From the NCBI RefSeq assembly GCF_001485535.1, contig NZ_BCMZ01000001.1:1240001-1304000 (forward strand): DNA of 64,000 bases, given 5' to 3'. The notes beneath the pieces were generated by a model. The model was not told where the DNA came from, did no database searches, and worked only from the letters and a program-made list of their open reading frames with translations. The position numbers were made by a program, and so were the translations under genes. This DNA is from Halobacterium sp. CBA1132 (GTDB lineage Archaea > Halobacteriota > Halobacteria > Halobacteriales > Halobacteriaceae). Of this stretch, positions 23,380-32,232 are shown one piece after another. Position 1 is the first letter of the stretch. Each line of letters begins with the position of its first letter.

Positions 23380-24367
23380 CGGAATCACCTGCGCTGATGC
23401 GTGGGTCGATGAATCCGTACGTCAGGTCCGCGATGAAGACGGCGACGACGAGTGTTACTGTAATCACGAGGAAACACCCCATCATCAGGGGGTAGTCGTT
23501 GGCGTTGACCGCCGCAATCAGGTAGTAGCCGAGGCCGGGGTACGAGAAGATTTGTTCGAGGACGACGGTGCCGCCGAGCCGGAACCCGATCTGCAACAGC
23601 AGGCCCGTGTACATCGGGAGAATCGCGTTCTTCGCGACGTAGCTAGTCGCGATGCGATTGTCCGAGAGGCCACGGAGCCGGGCCACCTCGACGAACTCCT
23701 CGCCGAGCACCTGGATGCTGTTCCCGCGCATGTTGAGCGCCGTCGACCCGATACCGCCGATGGTGAACGCCGCTATCGGGAGTATCGCGTGGTAGAGGAC
23801 GCTCTGGATGTACGCCAGCGAGAATCCGGGTTGGATGCTGCGTGCGGCCGCGTCCCCCGTCGGGAACCAGTTGAGGTGGAACGACAGGAAGAACAGGCCG
23901 ACCACGGCGAAGATGTAGTACGGGACCGACATCAGGAAGATGGACGCGCCGGACGTGATCTTGTCGAACCGCGATCCCTCCCAGTACGCCTGCACGGCGC
24001 CGATGAGTACGCCGATAACGAACATCAGCACCGTCGACGTCACGACGAGGAAGATAGTCCACGGGAGCGCCCGTGCGACTACCGACGCGACCGGTTCGCC
24101 CAGCGATATTGACCGACCGAGGTCGAGTTGGACGACGCCGACCATGTAGTCGAGGTACTGCTGCCATAGCGGTGCGTCCGGTCTGATGTTCTGGAGAATT
24201 TGAATGCGCTCGTTGACCTGTTCGGCCGGAATCCCCCGCTGGAGGAGCTGAATCCGTAGCTGCGTGAACGGACCGCCCGGGAGCAAGCGAATCAACCCGA
24301 ACGTGAGCGTCGCCACTGCGAGGATGGTTGCGGGAATCCTGAGCGTCCGTCTGAGGTAGTAATTCAT
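23369..24367 (-). CDS. ABC importer permease (DppB/OppB type)
   Basis: A 332-residue membrane protein, opening with the DppB-like segment YYLRRTLRIPATILAVATLTFGLIRLLPGGPF. The coupling loop EFVEVARLRGLSDNRIATSYVAKNAILP is the EAA motif contacting the ATPase. It starts 34 bases after the binding-protein gene, in the operon SBP-B-C-DF. Confidence 0.92.
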   Translation of the reverse strand: MNYYLRRTLRIPATILAVATLTFGLIRLLPGGPFTQLRIQLLQRGIPAEQVNERIQILQNIRPDAPLWQQYLDYMVGVVQLDLGRSISLGEPVASVVARALPWTIFLVVTSTVLMFVIGVLIGAVQAYWEGSRFDKITSGASIFLMSVPYYIFAVVGLFFLSFHLNWFPTGDAAARSIQPGFSLAYIQSVLYHAILPIAAFTIGGIGSTALNMRGNSIQVLGEEFVEVARLRGLSDNRIATSYVAKNAILPMYTGLLLQIGFRLGGTVVLEQIFSYPGLGYYLIAAVNANDYPLMMGCFLVITVTLVVAVFIADLTYGFIDPRISAGDSDAY

Positions 24368-24401
24368 GTTGATATATGATGGACAGTGAACCGCCGGCGC
24401 T

Positions 24402-26198
24402 TCAACCTTTGTACTGGAGGTCGCCCTCGTGGGGCCACCAGAACTGCGGCCACTTCACCTTGCGGTTGGGGTTGTCGTCGCCGGCGACCGTCCAGTCGTC
24501 GCTGGTCGTCCACGACTGCTCGTACTTAGAGACGAGCCCGAGGAACGGAAGCTCGATGTGGTTGTGCCAGGCGGCCCGCTGAACGTACTCTCGGGCGTCC
24601 TCGTCGGTGGACTGTCGGGCGATCTGCTCGACTTCGTCCAGCGGCGTAATCGTCATCTCCCCGCCGTCCGGGCCGGGAATCGTCTGCTCGGTCTGCGCGG
24701 GGTCGCGGTAGTTGTGACCGCCGCCGATCTCCGACTCCCAGAGCTGGTAGTACAGCGGGAAGTACGGGAACGACGACCGGGACCCACCGGGCAGCCAGTA
24801 GAGACTCCCCATCGAGAAGTTGCTGTTCGAGTACTGGTTGAACCAGTCGTTGGTCGGCTTCGTGCTGATGGAGAAGTCGAACCCGAACTGGTTGAGCTGG
24901 CTGACGACCGTCTGCGTCATCGTCGTCCAGTCGGTCCAGCCCGCCGGCGAGAAGTAGTCCCCGCCGATGGTGTTGCCGTTCTCGTCCTTCCAGTTGCTGC
25001 CCTGTTTGCTGTAGCCGGCGTCTTGGAGGAGCTGGGTGGCTTCCTCGGTCTGACTGTCGCCGGCGCCGTACGTCTCGAAGTCGCTTTTCATGTCGTCCAG
25101 CCAGTACTCCTGGTCGCGCGGGGCGATCCCACACGGCGTGTCGGTCACGAACTTCGAGCGCGGGCCCGCGTTCTGGACGATTTGCTCCCGGTTGATGACG
25201 TGGGCGACCGCCTGCCGGACCGGCCGCTTGCTGAAGTGCTGGTCGTCGTGGTTGAACACGATGCCGTACCCCCACTTCGCGGGGATGTTCACCTGCTCGA
25301 CGTTGTCCGGGAACTGGTCGACAATCTCGGGGGGACAGAACAGGCTCGGCGCGCCGTCGACCTCCGACCCCGAGATGAGCGCCTGCTGTTGGGCGGTGTT
25401 CCCACCGTAGCTCTCGATGAGGAACTTCTCGAAGTTGATGTTGTCCGCGTTGTAGAACTCGGGGTTGCGTTCGAACTCGAAGGCCTGTCGACCCTTGCTG
25501 ACGAACGACCACGGACCGCTGGCGACCGGGTCCTCCCACGCCCACCGGAGGAACTCGGAGGCGTCCTTGTCGAGCCACTGCTCGTGGGTCTCGGCCTTCG
25601 TGTCCACGAGGAAGTTCGTGAGCTCGAACTTGATGATGCGCGGGTTCGTCGGCCCGGAGAGCACGAGCCGCGCGGTCCGGTCGTCGACGATTTCGTAGCT
25701 GTCGAGGTACCCCCACAGCGAACTGCCGGTCTTCTTCGCTAGCTGCAGTTGGACGTCGAGGTCCTCGGTCGTCCAGTCGTCGCCGTTGTCCCACTTCAGG
25801 TCCTCGCGGAACGTCAGCGTCACCTCCTGGTCGTCTATCGTGAGGTCGCTGAGCGCCCCGAGGACGAACTCGTTGCTGGTGAACGAGTACTTCAGGAACG
25901 GCGCGAACACCGAGCGGCCCGCCGGCCACCGGTAGTTCTGAATCGCGGACGTGTTGAAGTGCAGGTCGTTCGGGTTGCCGGTGTACGCGTTGGTGTACGT
26001 CGCGTCGTACACCGTGTCACCGCTCTCGGTCGTTCCGGAGCCGTCCGAGTTGCCGGAGTCGGTCGGGTCCGAACTCCCACTGTCGCCGCCACTACTGCAT
26101 CCCGCGAGGGCGGCTAAGCCGGACGCCCCCGCGACTGACAGTATTTTTCGACGGCTGACGGTGTGGTCGTATCTGTCGCTTCCATCGTCGGCTGACAT
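24402..26198 (-). CDS. ABC importer substrate-binding lipoprotein, SBP family 5
   Basis: A 598-residue extracellular binding protein. The Tat signal SRRKILSVAGASG is followed by a lipobox ending in LAALAGC, and a Ser/Asp/Gly-rich linker leads to the SBP_bac_5 fold (segments DLTIDDQEVTLTFREDLKWDNG and RPVRQAVAHVINREQIVQ are typical). Family members bind di- and oligopeptides, but several bind cello- or xylo-oligosaccharides. The position, divergent from the GH67 alpha-glucuronidase and amid xac genes, makes glucuronoxylo-oligosaccharides the best guess. It is the first gene of the importer operon. A TATA-like element (AATATTTATGACC on the minus strand) lies about 30 bases upstream. Confidence 0.9.
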   Translation of the reverse strand: MSADDGSDRYDHTVSRRKILSVAGASGLAALAGCSSGGDSGSSDPTDSGNSDGSGTTESGDTVYDATYTNAYTGNPNDLHFNTSAIQNYRWPAGRSVFAPFLKYSFTSNEFVLGALSDLTIDDQEVTLTFREDLKWDNGDDWTTEDLDVQLQLAKKTGSSLWGYLDSYEIVDDRTARLVLSGPTNPRIIKFELTNFLVDTKAETHEQWLDKDASEFLRWAWEDPVASGPWSFVSKGRQAFEFERNPEFYNADNINFEKFLIESYGGNTAQQQALISGSEVDGAPSLFCPPEIVDQFPDNVEQVNIPAKWGYGIVFNHDDQHFSKRPVRQAVAHVINREQIVQNAGPRSKFVTDTPCGIAPRDQEYWLDDMKSDFETYGAGDSQTEEATQLLQDAGYSKQGSNWKDENGNTIGGDYFSPAGWTDWTTMTQTVVSQLNQFGFDFSISTKPTNDWFNQYSNSNFSMGSLYWLPGGSRSSFPYFPLYYQLWESEIGGGHNYRDPAQTEQTIPGPDGGEMTITPLDEVEQIARQSTDEDAREYVQRAAWHNHIELPFLGLVSKYEQSWTTSDDWTVAGDDNPNRKVKWPQFWWPHEGDLQYKG

Positions 26199-26210
26199 AG
26201 CGTAGCATCA

Positions 26211-26221
26211 ATTACCGTAAT
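26211..26221. promoter_or_regulatory. palindrome ATTAC-C-GTAAT at the importer promoter
   Basis: A perfect 5-1-5 inverted repeat lies between the TATA box and the start codon of the binding-protein gene, where a bound repressor would cover the transcription start. Function is inferred from position only. Confidence 0.35.
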
Positions 26222-26341
26222 AGGTCATAAATATTGGGGAGAATACCGCCGCCGTTCTCACCATCTACCCGGAACGACCGCGCTTGCAGAACCCGCGTGG
26301 TACAGACACATGTGCCTACCGCCGAACCACGCCGCGACCGC

Positions 26342-26367
26342 GGTGGCGCGACCACTACCATTTTACC
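26342..26367 (+). promoter_or_regulatory. alpha-glucuronidase promoter with GTGG-N5-CCAC element
   Basis: The TATA-like CCATTTTACC at 26358-26367 stands about 30 bases before the ATG at 26396. Directly upstream, GTGG-CGCGA-CCAC (26343-26355) is an inverted repeat with a five-base centre, in the same position relative to the TATA box as the palindromes of the uxu operon and xacD, but with only four matching bases per arm. Confidence 0.35.
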
Positions 26368-26395
26368 GACCGGCCCCGACCCTCCGAGCGAGACG

Positions 26396-28465
26396 ATGAA
26401 CGAGTACGACGACTGCTGGCTCCGATACGAACGCGTGGCCGACGACGACCGAAGGGCCGCGTATCGACGCCGGTGCAGCCACGCGTACGTCGCCGAGGAA
26501 TCCCCCGAGTGCAGCGCGGTCCGGGACGAACTCCGTCGCGCACTCCCCTCCCTGCTCGGGCGCGACCCCCACCTCTGGCAGCACCCGCCCGAGACCGCCG
26601 ACGGCTTCCTCGCGGTCGGCACGCCCGACGACATGGCGATGATTGCCGACACCGTCCCCGCCGAGGACATCGAAACGCTCGCGGACGGCGGGTACCTGCT
26701 CCGCTCGGTGACGTACAACGACGCGGACTGTCTCGTCGTCACCGCGCCGACCGACCGCGGACTCGTCTACGGCACCTTCCACCTCCTCCGACTGCTGAGC
26801 GCGCACGAGCCAATCGACGACCTCGACGTCCGCGAGGAGCCAGCCCACGAACACCGCCTGCTGAACCAGTGGGACACGCCGTTCCACCGCTCCGTCGAGC
26901 GCGGGTACGGCGGCGAGTCCATCTTCGACTTCGAGCGCCTGCCGGACCTCCGCGAGCGCTACGAGGACTACGCGCGCCTGCTGGCGTCCGTCGGCGTCAA
27001 CGGCATCGTCCTCAACAACGTCAACACGACGAAGCCGCCCCGGGAGAGCGCGAACGAGGCCTTCGACGCCTTCGAGGGGTGGCAGCTCCTCGAATCCCGG
27101 CGCCTCGAATCGCTCACGGGACTGGCGTCGACGTTCCGCCGGTACGGGATTCAGACGTACCTCTCCGTGAATTTCGCCGCGCCGATGCTCGTCGGTGACC
27201 TCGACACCGCCGACCCCCTTGACGAGGATGTCCGGGAGTGGTGGCGCCGGAAGGCCGACGAAGTGTACGACCTGATTCCGGACTTCGGCGGGTTCCTCGT
27301 CAAAGCCGACTCCGAAGGCCAGCCCGGTCCCTACGACTACGACCGCAACCACGTCGACGGCGCGAACGCGATTGCGCAAGCGCTGGAACCCCACGGCGGG
27401 CGCGTCTGGTGGCGGGCGTTCGTCTACGGCAGCCACGAGGACCGCGCCGTGCAGGCGTACGACACCTTCGAGCCGCTGGACGGCGAGTTCGCGGACAACG
27501 TCACCGTGCAGGTGAAAAACGGCCCCATCGACTTCCAGCCCCGAGAGCCGGCGTCGACGCTGTTCGGTGCGATGCCCGAGACGGACCTCGGTCTCGAACT
27601 CCAGATCACCCAAGAGTACACCGGACAGGGCGTCCACGCGACCTACCACCTCCCGCTGTGGACGGAGGTCTTCGACTTCGACACGCACGCCGACGGCCCC
27701 GGGACGCCCGTGAGCGAGTTGTTCGGCGGGAGCGGCGAGGGCGTGGTCGGCGTCGGGAACGTCGGCGAGGACTACAACTGGACGGGGCACTATCTCGCGC
27801 AGGCGAACCTGTACGCGTTCGGGCGCGCAGCGTGGAACCCCGACGCCGACACGGAGGAAGTGACGCGCGAGTGGGCGCGACAGACGTTCGGCGCCGACGA
27901 CGATGTCGTAGACACCGTCCTCGAAATCCTGCACGACTCGTGGGCGGCCTGCATCGACTACGAGACCGGCGGACTCGGCCTGCTGCACATGATGCACAAC
28001 GGCGAGGAGTACCTCGAAAACCACTACTACCCGTCGCCCGAGGAGTGGCCGGGCTACCACGGTATCACCGAGGACGGCGTCGGCGTCGACCGCACCGAGA
28101 CCGGAAGCGGGTACGCCAGCCAGTACCGCGACCCGGTCGCGGAGCGGTTTGAGTCGGTCGATGACTGCCCCGAGAAGTACCTCCTGTTCTTCCACCACCT
28201 GCCGTGGGACCACGAACTCGACGACGGCACGACCGTCGTCCAGCGCCTCTACGACAACTGCTTCGCGGGCGTCGAAGAAGCCCGGCGCCTGCGCGCGCTG
28301 TGGCGGGACCTCGAAGGCCGAGTAGACGACCGGCGCTTCCGGCACGTCGCCGAGCGCTTCGACGAGCAGGTCGCGCAGGCCGAGCAGTGGCGCGACGTGC
28401 TCACCGAGTATTTCTACGACCACTCGGGCATCCCCGACGAACGGGGCCGCGTCCCCTCCGAGTGA
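26396..28465 (+). CDS. GH67 alpha-glucuronidase
   Basis: Removes (4-O-methyl-)D-glucuronate from the non-reducing-end xylose of xylo-oligosaccharides (EC 3.2.1.139/131). The 689 residues span the whole GH67 architecture: an N-terminal beta-sandwich-type domain, the central barrel and a helical C-terminus. The catalytic segments are unmistakable: KADSEGQPGP with the presumed acid E307, and the two carboxylates D379 in NGPIDFQPREP and E407 in QITQEYTGQ. There is no signal peptide, so it acts inside the cell on imported oligomers. It is divergent from the importer operon. The ATG at 26396 lies about 30 bases after a TATA-like element. Confidence 0.95.
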   Translation: MNEYDDCWLRYERVADDDRRAAYRRRCSHAYVAEESPECSAVRDELRRALPSLLGRDPHLWQHPPETADGFLAVGTPDDMAMIADTVPAEDIETLADGGYLLRSVTYNDADCLVVTAPTDRGLVYGTFHLLRLLSAHEPIDDLDVREEPAHEHRLLNQWDTPFHRSVERGYGGESIFDFERLPDLRERYEDYARLLASVGVNGIVLNNVNTTKPPRESANEAFDAFEGWQLLESRRLESLTGLASTFRRYGIQTYLSVNFAAPMLVGDLDTADPLDEDVREWWRRKADEVYDLIPDFGGFLVKADSEGQPGPYDYDRNHVDGANAIAQALEPHGGRVWWRAFVYGSHEDRAVQAYDTFEPLDGEFADNVTVQVKNGPIDFQPREPASTLFGAMPETDLGLELQITQEYTGQGVHATYHLPLWTEVFDFDTHADGPGTPVSELFGGSGEGVVGVGNVGEDYNWTGHYLAQANLYAFGRAAWNPDADTEEVTREWARQTFGADDDVVDTVLEILHDSWAACIDYETGGLGLLHMMHNGEEYLENHYYPSPEEWPGYHGITEDGVGVDRTETGSGYASQYRDPVAERFESVDDCPEKYLLFFHHLPWDHELDDGTTVVQRLYDNCFAGVEEARRLRALWRDLEGRVDDRRFRHVAERFDEQVAQAEQWRDVLTEYFYDHSGIPDERGRVPSE

Positions 28466-28550
28466 CCCAGACACCCCGCACAGCGCGGCCAACGCCGCCG
28501 TGACTCGGCTCACCGCTGGCTTTTTGGCGCTCGTCCGCGACGCTGTCAGC

Positions 28551-28790
28551 ATGTCGAAGACATCGACGCTACTCGATCTCGTCTGCGCGCACCGCGGCCA
28601 GATGAAGGTCGCACTCGCCGTGCTCATCGCGTGTGGGTTGCTCCTCGGGTTCTCCGTGCTGTTCGTCTCTCCCGGCGACGACGCGTGGCCCATCCTCGTC
28701 ATCGACGCCGTGCTCGTCGTCGGCGGCATCGTCTTCTTCACGGGGACGTACTGGTACTGCACGAAGCGGTCAATGAGCGAGTCGGCTTAG
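28551..28790 (+). CDS. small two-helix membrane protein
   Basis: A 79-residue protein with two hydrophobic segments (MKVALAVLIACGLLLGFSVLF and WPILVIDAVLVVGGIVFF) separated by a short acidic loop, ending in a hydrophilic tail with a WYC segment. The TATA-like CTTTTTGGC about 30 bases before the ATG at 28551 supports this start. It is convergent with the HEAT-repeat gene, overlapping it by four bases. Function unknown. Confidence 0.65.
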   Translation: MSKTSTLLDLVCAHRGQMKVALAVLIACGLLLGFSVLFVSPGDDAWPILVIDAVLVVGGIVFFTGTYWYCTKRSMSESA

Positions 28791-29692
28791 GCGTCAGTGA
28801 GGAACGCAGCGGTCTCCGCTGCGAGGTCTCGAACGTCCTCGTTCTCGTCGGTGTCTGCGAGCGTCCGCAGTTTCGGGACGGCGCTCACGTCCCCGAGGCG
28901 CCCGATAGCACCGACTGCTCGCGCACGCACAGACGGGTTGTCGTGGTCGAGGCAGTCACGCAGTCGGTCGCTGACGGGCGCGACGGCCGCGGGGTTCTCG
29001 GCGGCTAGCTCTCCGAGCGCGTCGATGGCGGGTCCAGTGACACTCGGGTTTTCGTCGTCCAGCAGCGCCGCGAGCGCGTCGACCGCGTCGAGCGCCGATT
29101 CCGGTGTCTCCTCGGTGACGGCGACGACGACGTTGGCGAGCGTCTGCCGGGCGGAGACGCGCCGCTCGCGCTCCTCGCGTTCGTGTTCGGCAATCGTCTC
29201 CCGAGTCCCGGGGTGTTCGACGAACTCGCTGACGTCTGCCGATTCGTCGCTGGGTTCGGTCGCACGGACGTTGTCGGCGATGGTCGGTGCGTACCCTGCG
29301 ACGAGGCCTGTGCGTTCGACGACGAGGTTTCCGAGGACCATCGCCGCGGTCAACTGGACGTCGACGATGTCGCTGCCGGTCGCGGCGACGAGCGCGTCGA
29401 GGCGGCCGTCGAGAGCGTCGGGGTCCGCGGCCGCGACGGCCTTCAGCGTCGAGATTGCGGTCAGCCCGATTGCGGCGTTGTCGTCGTCGGGCAGCGACGC
29501 GATGTCGTCGAGCAGCGGACGCACGGCGTCGACGTCGTCTTCGGCGAGCGATTCGCAGGCGTCGACGCCGCGCTGACGGACGAGCGGGTTCGTGGACGCG
29601 AGCGCCGCTCGCACCTCCGCGACGTCAACGTCGTCGGCCGAGACCGAGGTCGGGTCAGTCCCGGCTAGGGGGTCTGAGGAGTTCGTGGCCAT
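28787..29692 (-). CDS. HEAT-repeat protein
   Basis: A 301-residue helical solenoid made of HEAT repeats, for example ALASTNPLVRQRGVDACESL, LAALLDDENPSVTGPAIDAL and CLDHDNPSVRARAVGAIGRL, with the typical D-x-x-x-x-V-R-x-x-A pattern. It probably serves as a protein-binding scaffold; partners are unknown. The ATG at 29692 is chosen since the repeats start soon after; the frame continues far upstream antisense to xacD, which is not coding. It is divergent from xacD. Confidence 0.8.
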   Translation of the reverse strand: MATNSSDPLAGTDPTSVSADDVDVAEVRAALASTNPLVRQRGVDACESLAEDDVDAVRPLLDDIASLPDDDNAAIGLTAISTLKAVAAADPDALDGRLDALVAATGSDIVDVQLTAAMVLGNLVVERTGLVAGYAPTIADNVRATEPSDESADVSEFVEHPGTRETIAEHEREERERRVSARQTLANVVVAVTEETPESALDAVDALAALLDDENPSVTGPAIDALGELAAENPAAVAPVSDRLRDCLDHDNPSVRARAVGAIGRLGDVSAVPKLRTLADTDENEDVRDLAAETAAFLTDA

Positions 29693-29756
29693 AGCCGAAG
29701 GATGTGCGTCGCGGGGTAAATACGTGGGGGTCGGGGGGACGGCGTGTGCGGGACGA

Positions 29757-29773
29757 GTGCCAGCGAGTGGCAC
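29757..29773. promoter_or_regulatory. palindrome GTGCCA-N5-TGGCAC upstream of xacD
   Basis: A perfect 6-5-6 inverted repeat ends about seven bases before the TATA-like GTTTTACTAT (29781-29790) of xacD, so it occupies the site just upstream of the BRE. It has the same geometry as the IclR-type operators but different half-sites. Confidence 0.5.
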
Positions 29774-29815
29774 ATCCAAAGTTTTACTATCAGGTTGTGG
29801 AATATACGGACGCAA

Positions 29816-31054
29816 ATGGTCGATTACGCGAAGCTCCGCGACCCGAACGCGGAGTACACCATGCGGGACCTCTCCGCAGAGACGATGGGCATCTCCAACG
29901 AGCGCGGCGGCGTCCGCGACGCGGAGATTACGGACGTACAGACGACGATGGTCGACGGCAACTACCCGTGGATTCTCGTCCGCGTCTACACGGACGCGGG
30001 CGTCGTCGGCACCGGTGAATCCTACTGGGGCGGCGGCGACACCGCCATCATCGAGCGGATGAAGCCGTTCCTCGTCGGGGAGAACCCCCTCGACATCGAC
30101 CGGCTCTACGAGCACCTCGTCCAGAAGATGAGCGGCGAGGGCTCCATCTCCGGGAAAGTCATCTCCGCCATCTCCGGCATCGAAATCGCGCTCCACGACG
30201 CCGCCGGGAAGCTCCTCGACGTCCCCGCCTACCAGCTCGTCGGCGGGAAGTACCGCGACGAGGTCCGGGTCTACTGTGACCTCCACACGGAGAACGAGGC
30301 GGACCCGCAGGCCTGTGCCGACGAGGCCGAGCGCGTCGTCGAGAACCTCGGCTACGACGCCATCAAGTTCGACCTCGACGTGCCCTCCGGCCACGAGAAG
30401 GACCGCGCGAACCGCCACCTCCGCAACCCCGAAATCGACCACAAGGTCGACATCGTGGAGGCGACCACCGAGCGCGTCGGCGACAAGGCCGACGTGGCCT
30501 TCGACTGCCACTGGTCGTTCACTGGTGGGTCGGCGAAGCGCCTCGCAAGCGAACTCGAAGAGTACGACGTGTGGTGGCTCGAAGACCCCGTTCCCCCAGA
30601 GAACCACGAAGTACAGGAGGAAGTCACGAAGTCCACGACGACGCCCATCGCGGTCGGCGAGAACGTCTACCGGAAGCACGGCCAGCGGACGCTGCTGGAG
30701 CCCCAGGCCGTCGACATCGTCGCGCCCGACCTGCCCCGCGTCGGCGGGATGCGCGAGACCCGCAAAATCGCGGACCTCGCGGACATGTACTACATCCCCG
30801 TGGCGATGCACAACGTCTCCTCGCCCATCGGGACGATGGCGAGCGCGCACGTCGGCGCCGCCATCCCGAACTCGCTGGCGCTGGAGTACCACTCCTACGA
30901 ACTCGGCTGGTGGGAGGACCTGGTCGAGCAGGACGGCCTCATCGAGGAGGGCCGCATGGAGATTCCCGAGGAACCCGGCCTCGGTCTGACCCTCAACTTC
31001 GACGCCATCGAGGAGCACATGGTCGAAGGCGAGACCCTGTTCGACGAGGCGTAG
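29816..31054 (+). CDS. xacD: D-xylonate dehydratase (enolase superfamily)
   Basis: Dehydrates D-xylonate (and L-arabinonate in Haloferax) to 2-keto-3-deoxy-pentonate. The 412 residues begin MVDYAKLRDPNAEYTMRDLS, the opening I recall for the Haloferax enzyme. Enolase-superfamily landmarks follow in order: the base region IKFDLDVPSG, metal ligands D in FDCHWSF, E in LEDPVPPE and E in AVGENVY, and the C-terminal His in AMHNVSSPIG. The ATG at 29816 has a TATA box 26-35 bases upstream. It is followed after about 200 bases by xacE, which has its own promoter. Confidence 0.9.
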   Translation: MVDYAKLRDPNAEYTMRDLSAETMGISNERGGVRDAEITDVQTTMVDGNYPWILVRVYTDAGVVGTGESYWGGGDTAIIERMKPFLVGENPLDIDRLYEHLVQKMSGEGSISGKVISAISGIEIALHDAAGKLLDVPAYQLVGGKYRDEVRVYCDLHTENEADPQACADEAERVVENLGYDAIKFDLDVPSGHEKDRANRHLRNPEIDHKVDIVEATTERVGDKADVAFDCHWSFTGGSAKRLASELEEYDVWWLEDPVPPENHEVQEEVTKSTTTPIAVGENVYRKHGQRTLLEPQAVDIVAPDLPRVGGMRETRKIADLADMYYIPVAMHNVSSPIGTMASAHVGAAIPNSLALEYHSYELGWWEDLVEQDGLIEEGRMEIPEEPGLGLTLNFDAIEEHMVEGETLFDEA

Positions 31055-31252
31055 TGCAACAGAGCTCGGTCAATTCCGGGGCGTAACGCCCCACTCGCCC
31101 GACACTAACCCTTTGGCTCGCGTCTCCCGGCCCGCGTGCCGGGCGTCGCCACGCGCTACTTCTCCGACGCTTCGCCGCACAACCGAGTATTATGAGTGGG
31201 TTTGTCCGCAGGGCGGCGATACTCTTTTAACTACATCGGTGTATCAACGAGT

Positions 31253-32137
31253 ATGCGGTATTACCGACTCCCTAGTAGAGAGCGGGGAACGGACTCCGAG
31301 TCCCTCGTCGTCGTCGACGGGGAAGACGACGCCTACGACCTGACGACGGCGTCTGACGACCTCGGGTCGTTCACCGAGCTAGCCCGCGCGGCGAACGCCA
31401 GCGACCGAACCGTCGACGCCATCGCCCGCGACCGGATTCAGGACGCCGAACGCTGCGAACTTGACCGCGCGGAGCGCGACGCGCTCCTCCCGGTCGTCCC
31501 CGACGAAGTGTGGGCGGCGGGCGTCACGTACAGCATCAGCGAGGAGGCCCGGAAAGCCGAGAGCGGGAAGCCGGAGGTCTACATCGACGTCTACGACAGC
31601 GACCGTCCGGAGCTGTTCCTGAAGGCGACACCATCCCGGACCGTCGGGCCGAACGACGCCATCGGCGTGCGCGGCGACTCCGAGTGGAACGTCCCCGAAC
31701 CCGAACTCGGCGTCGTCCTGCACCACGAGGAGGTCGTCGGCTACACCGTCGGCAACGACGTGTCCAGCCGCGACATCGAGGGCGAGAACCCCCTGTACCT
31801 CCCGCAAGCGAAGGTGTACGACAAGTGTTGTTCGCTCGGCCCCTGCGTCGCGACCGGCGGCGTCGTCGAAGACCCCCACGACCTCGGCATGTCGCTGACA
31901 ATCGAGCGCGACGGCGAAGTGGTCTTCGAGGACGAGACGACGACCGCGGAGATGGCGACGACCTGCGAGACGCTCGTGAAGTACCTCCGCCGGCACAACG
32001 ACCTCCCGGAAACGGTGGTGTTGCTCACGGGCACCGCACTCGTCCCCCCGGACACGTTCTCGCTCGACGAGGGTGACGAAGTGACTATCGACATCGACCA
32101 CATCGGCGAACTCGTCAACGACACGGTTGTCGTCTGA
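31253..32137 (+). CDS. xacE: 2-keto-3-deoxy-pentonate dehydratase (FAH family)
   Basis: Dehydrates 2-keto-3-deoxy-D-xylonate to 2-oxoglutarate semialdehyde, the substrate of XacF. The 294-residue protein has the fumarylacetoacetate hydrolase C-terminal fold, with metal-binding acids in VPEPELGVVLHHEEVVGYTVGNDVSSRD (E-x-E and the following D), then LPQAKVYDKCCSLGPCV and LLTGTALVPPD. An N-terminal 70-residue cap precedes the catalytic core. The ATG at 31253 follows a TATA-like CTTTTAACTA (about 31223-31232). It lies on the same strand as xacD. Confidence 0.9.
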   Translation: MRYYRLPSRERGTDSESLVVVDGEDDAYDLTTASDDLGSFTELARAANASDRTVDAIARDRIQDAERCELDRAERDALLPVVPDEVWAAGVTYSISEEARKAESGKPEVYIDVYDSDRPELFLKATPSRTVGPNDAIGVRGDSEWNVPEPELGVVLHHEEVVGYTVGNDVSSRDIEGENPLYLPQAKVYDKCCSLGPCVATGGVVEDPHDLGMSLTIERDGEVVFEDETTTAEMATTCETLVKYLRRHNDLPETVVLLTGTALVPPDTFSLDEGDEVTIDIDHIGELVNDTVVV

Positions 32138-32232
32138 GCGCGGCGAGCGGCAGTGCAGTGTGACCGGCGGAAAGACGGCCAACAGAAGATTTCGGCGCTG
32201 CCTGTGGCGCCAGCGAAGACGACTGGACGCTC

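Noticed and set aside
26363-28762. A 799-codon minus-strand frame
   Set aside because: It is the antisense shadow of the GH67 gene, whose catalytic segments prove the plus-strand reading.
29693-31018. Upstream extension of the HEAT-repeat frame across xacD
   Set aside because: HEAT repeats begin only after the ATG at 29692, and the upstream part is antisense to xacD.
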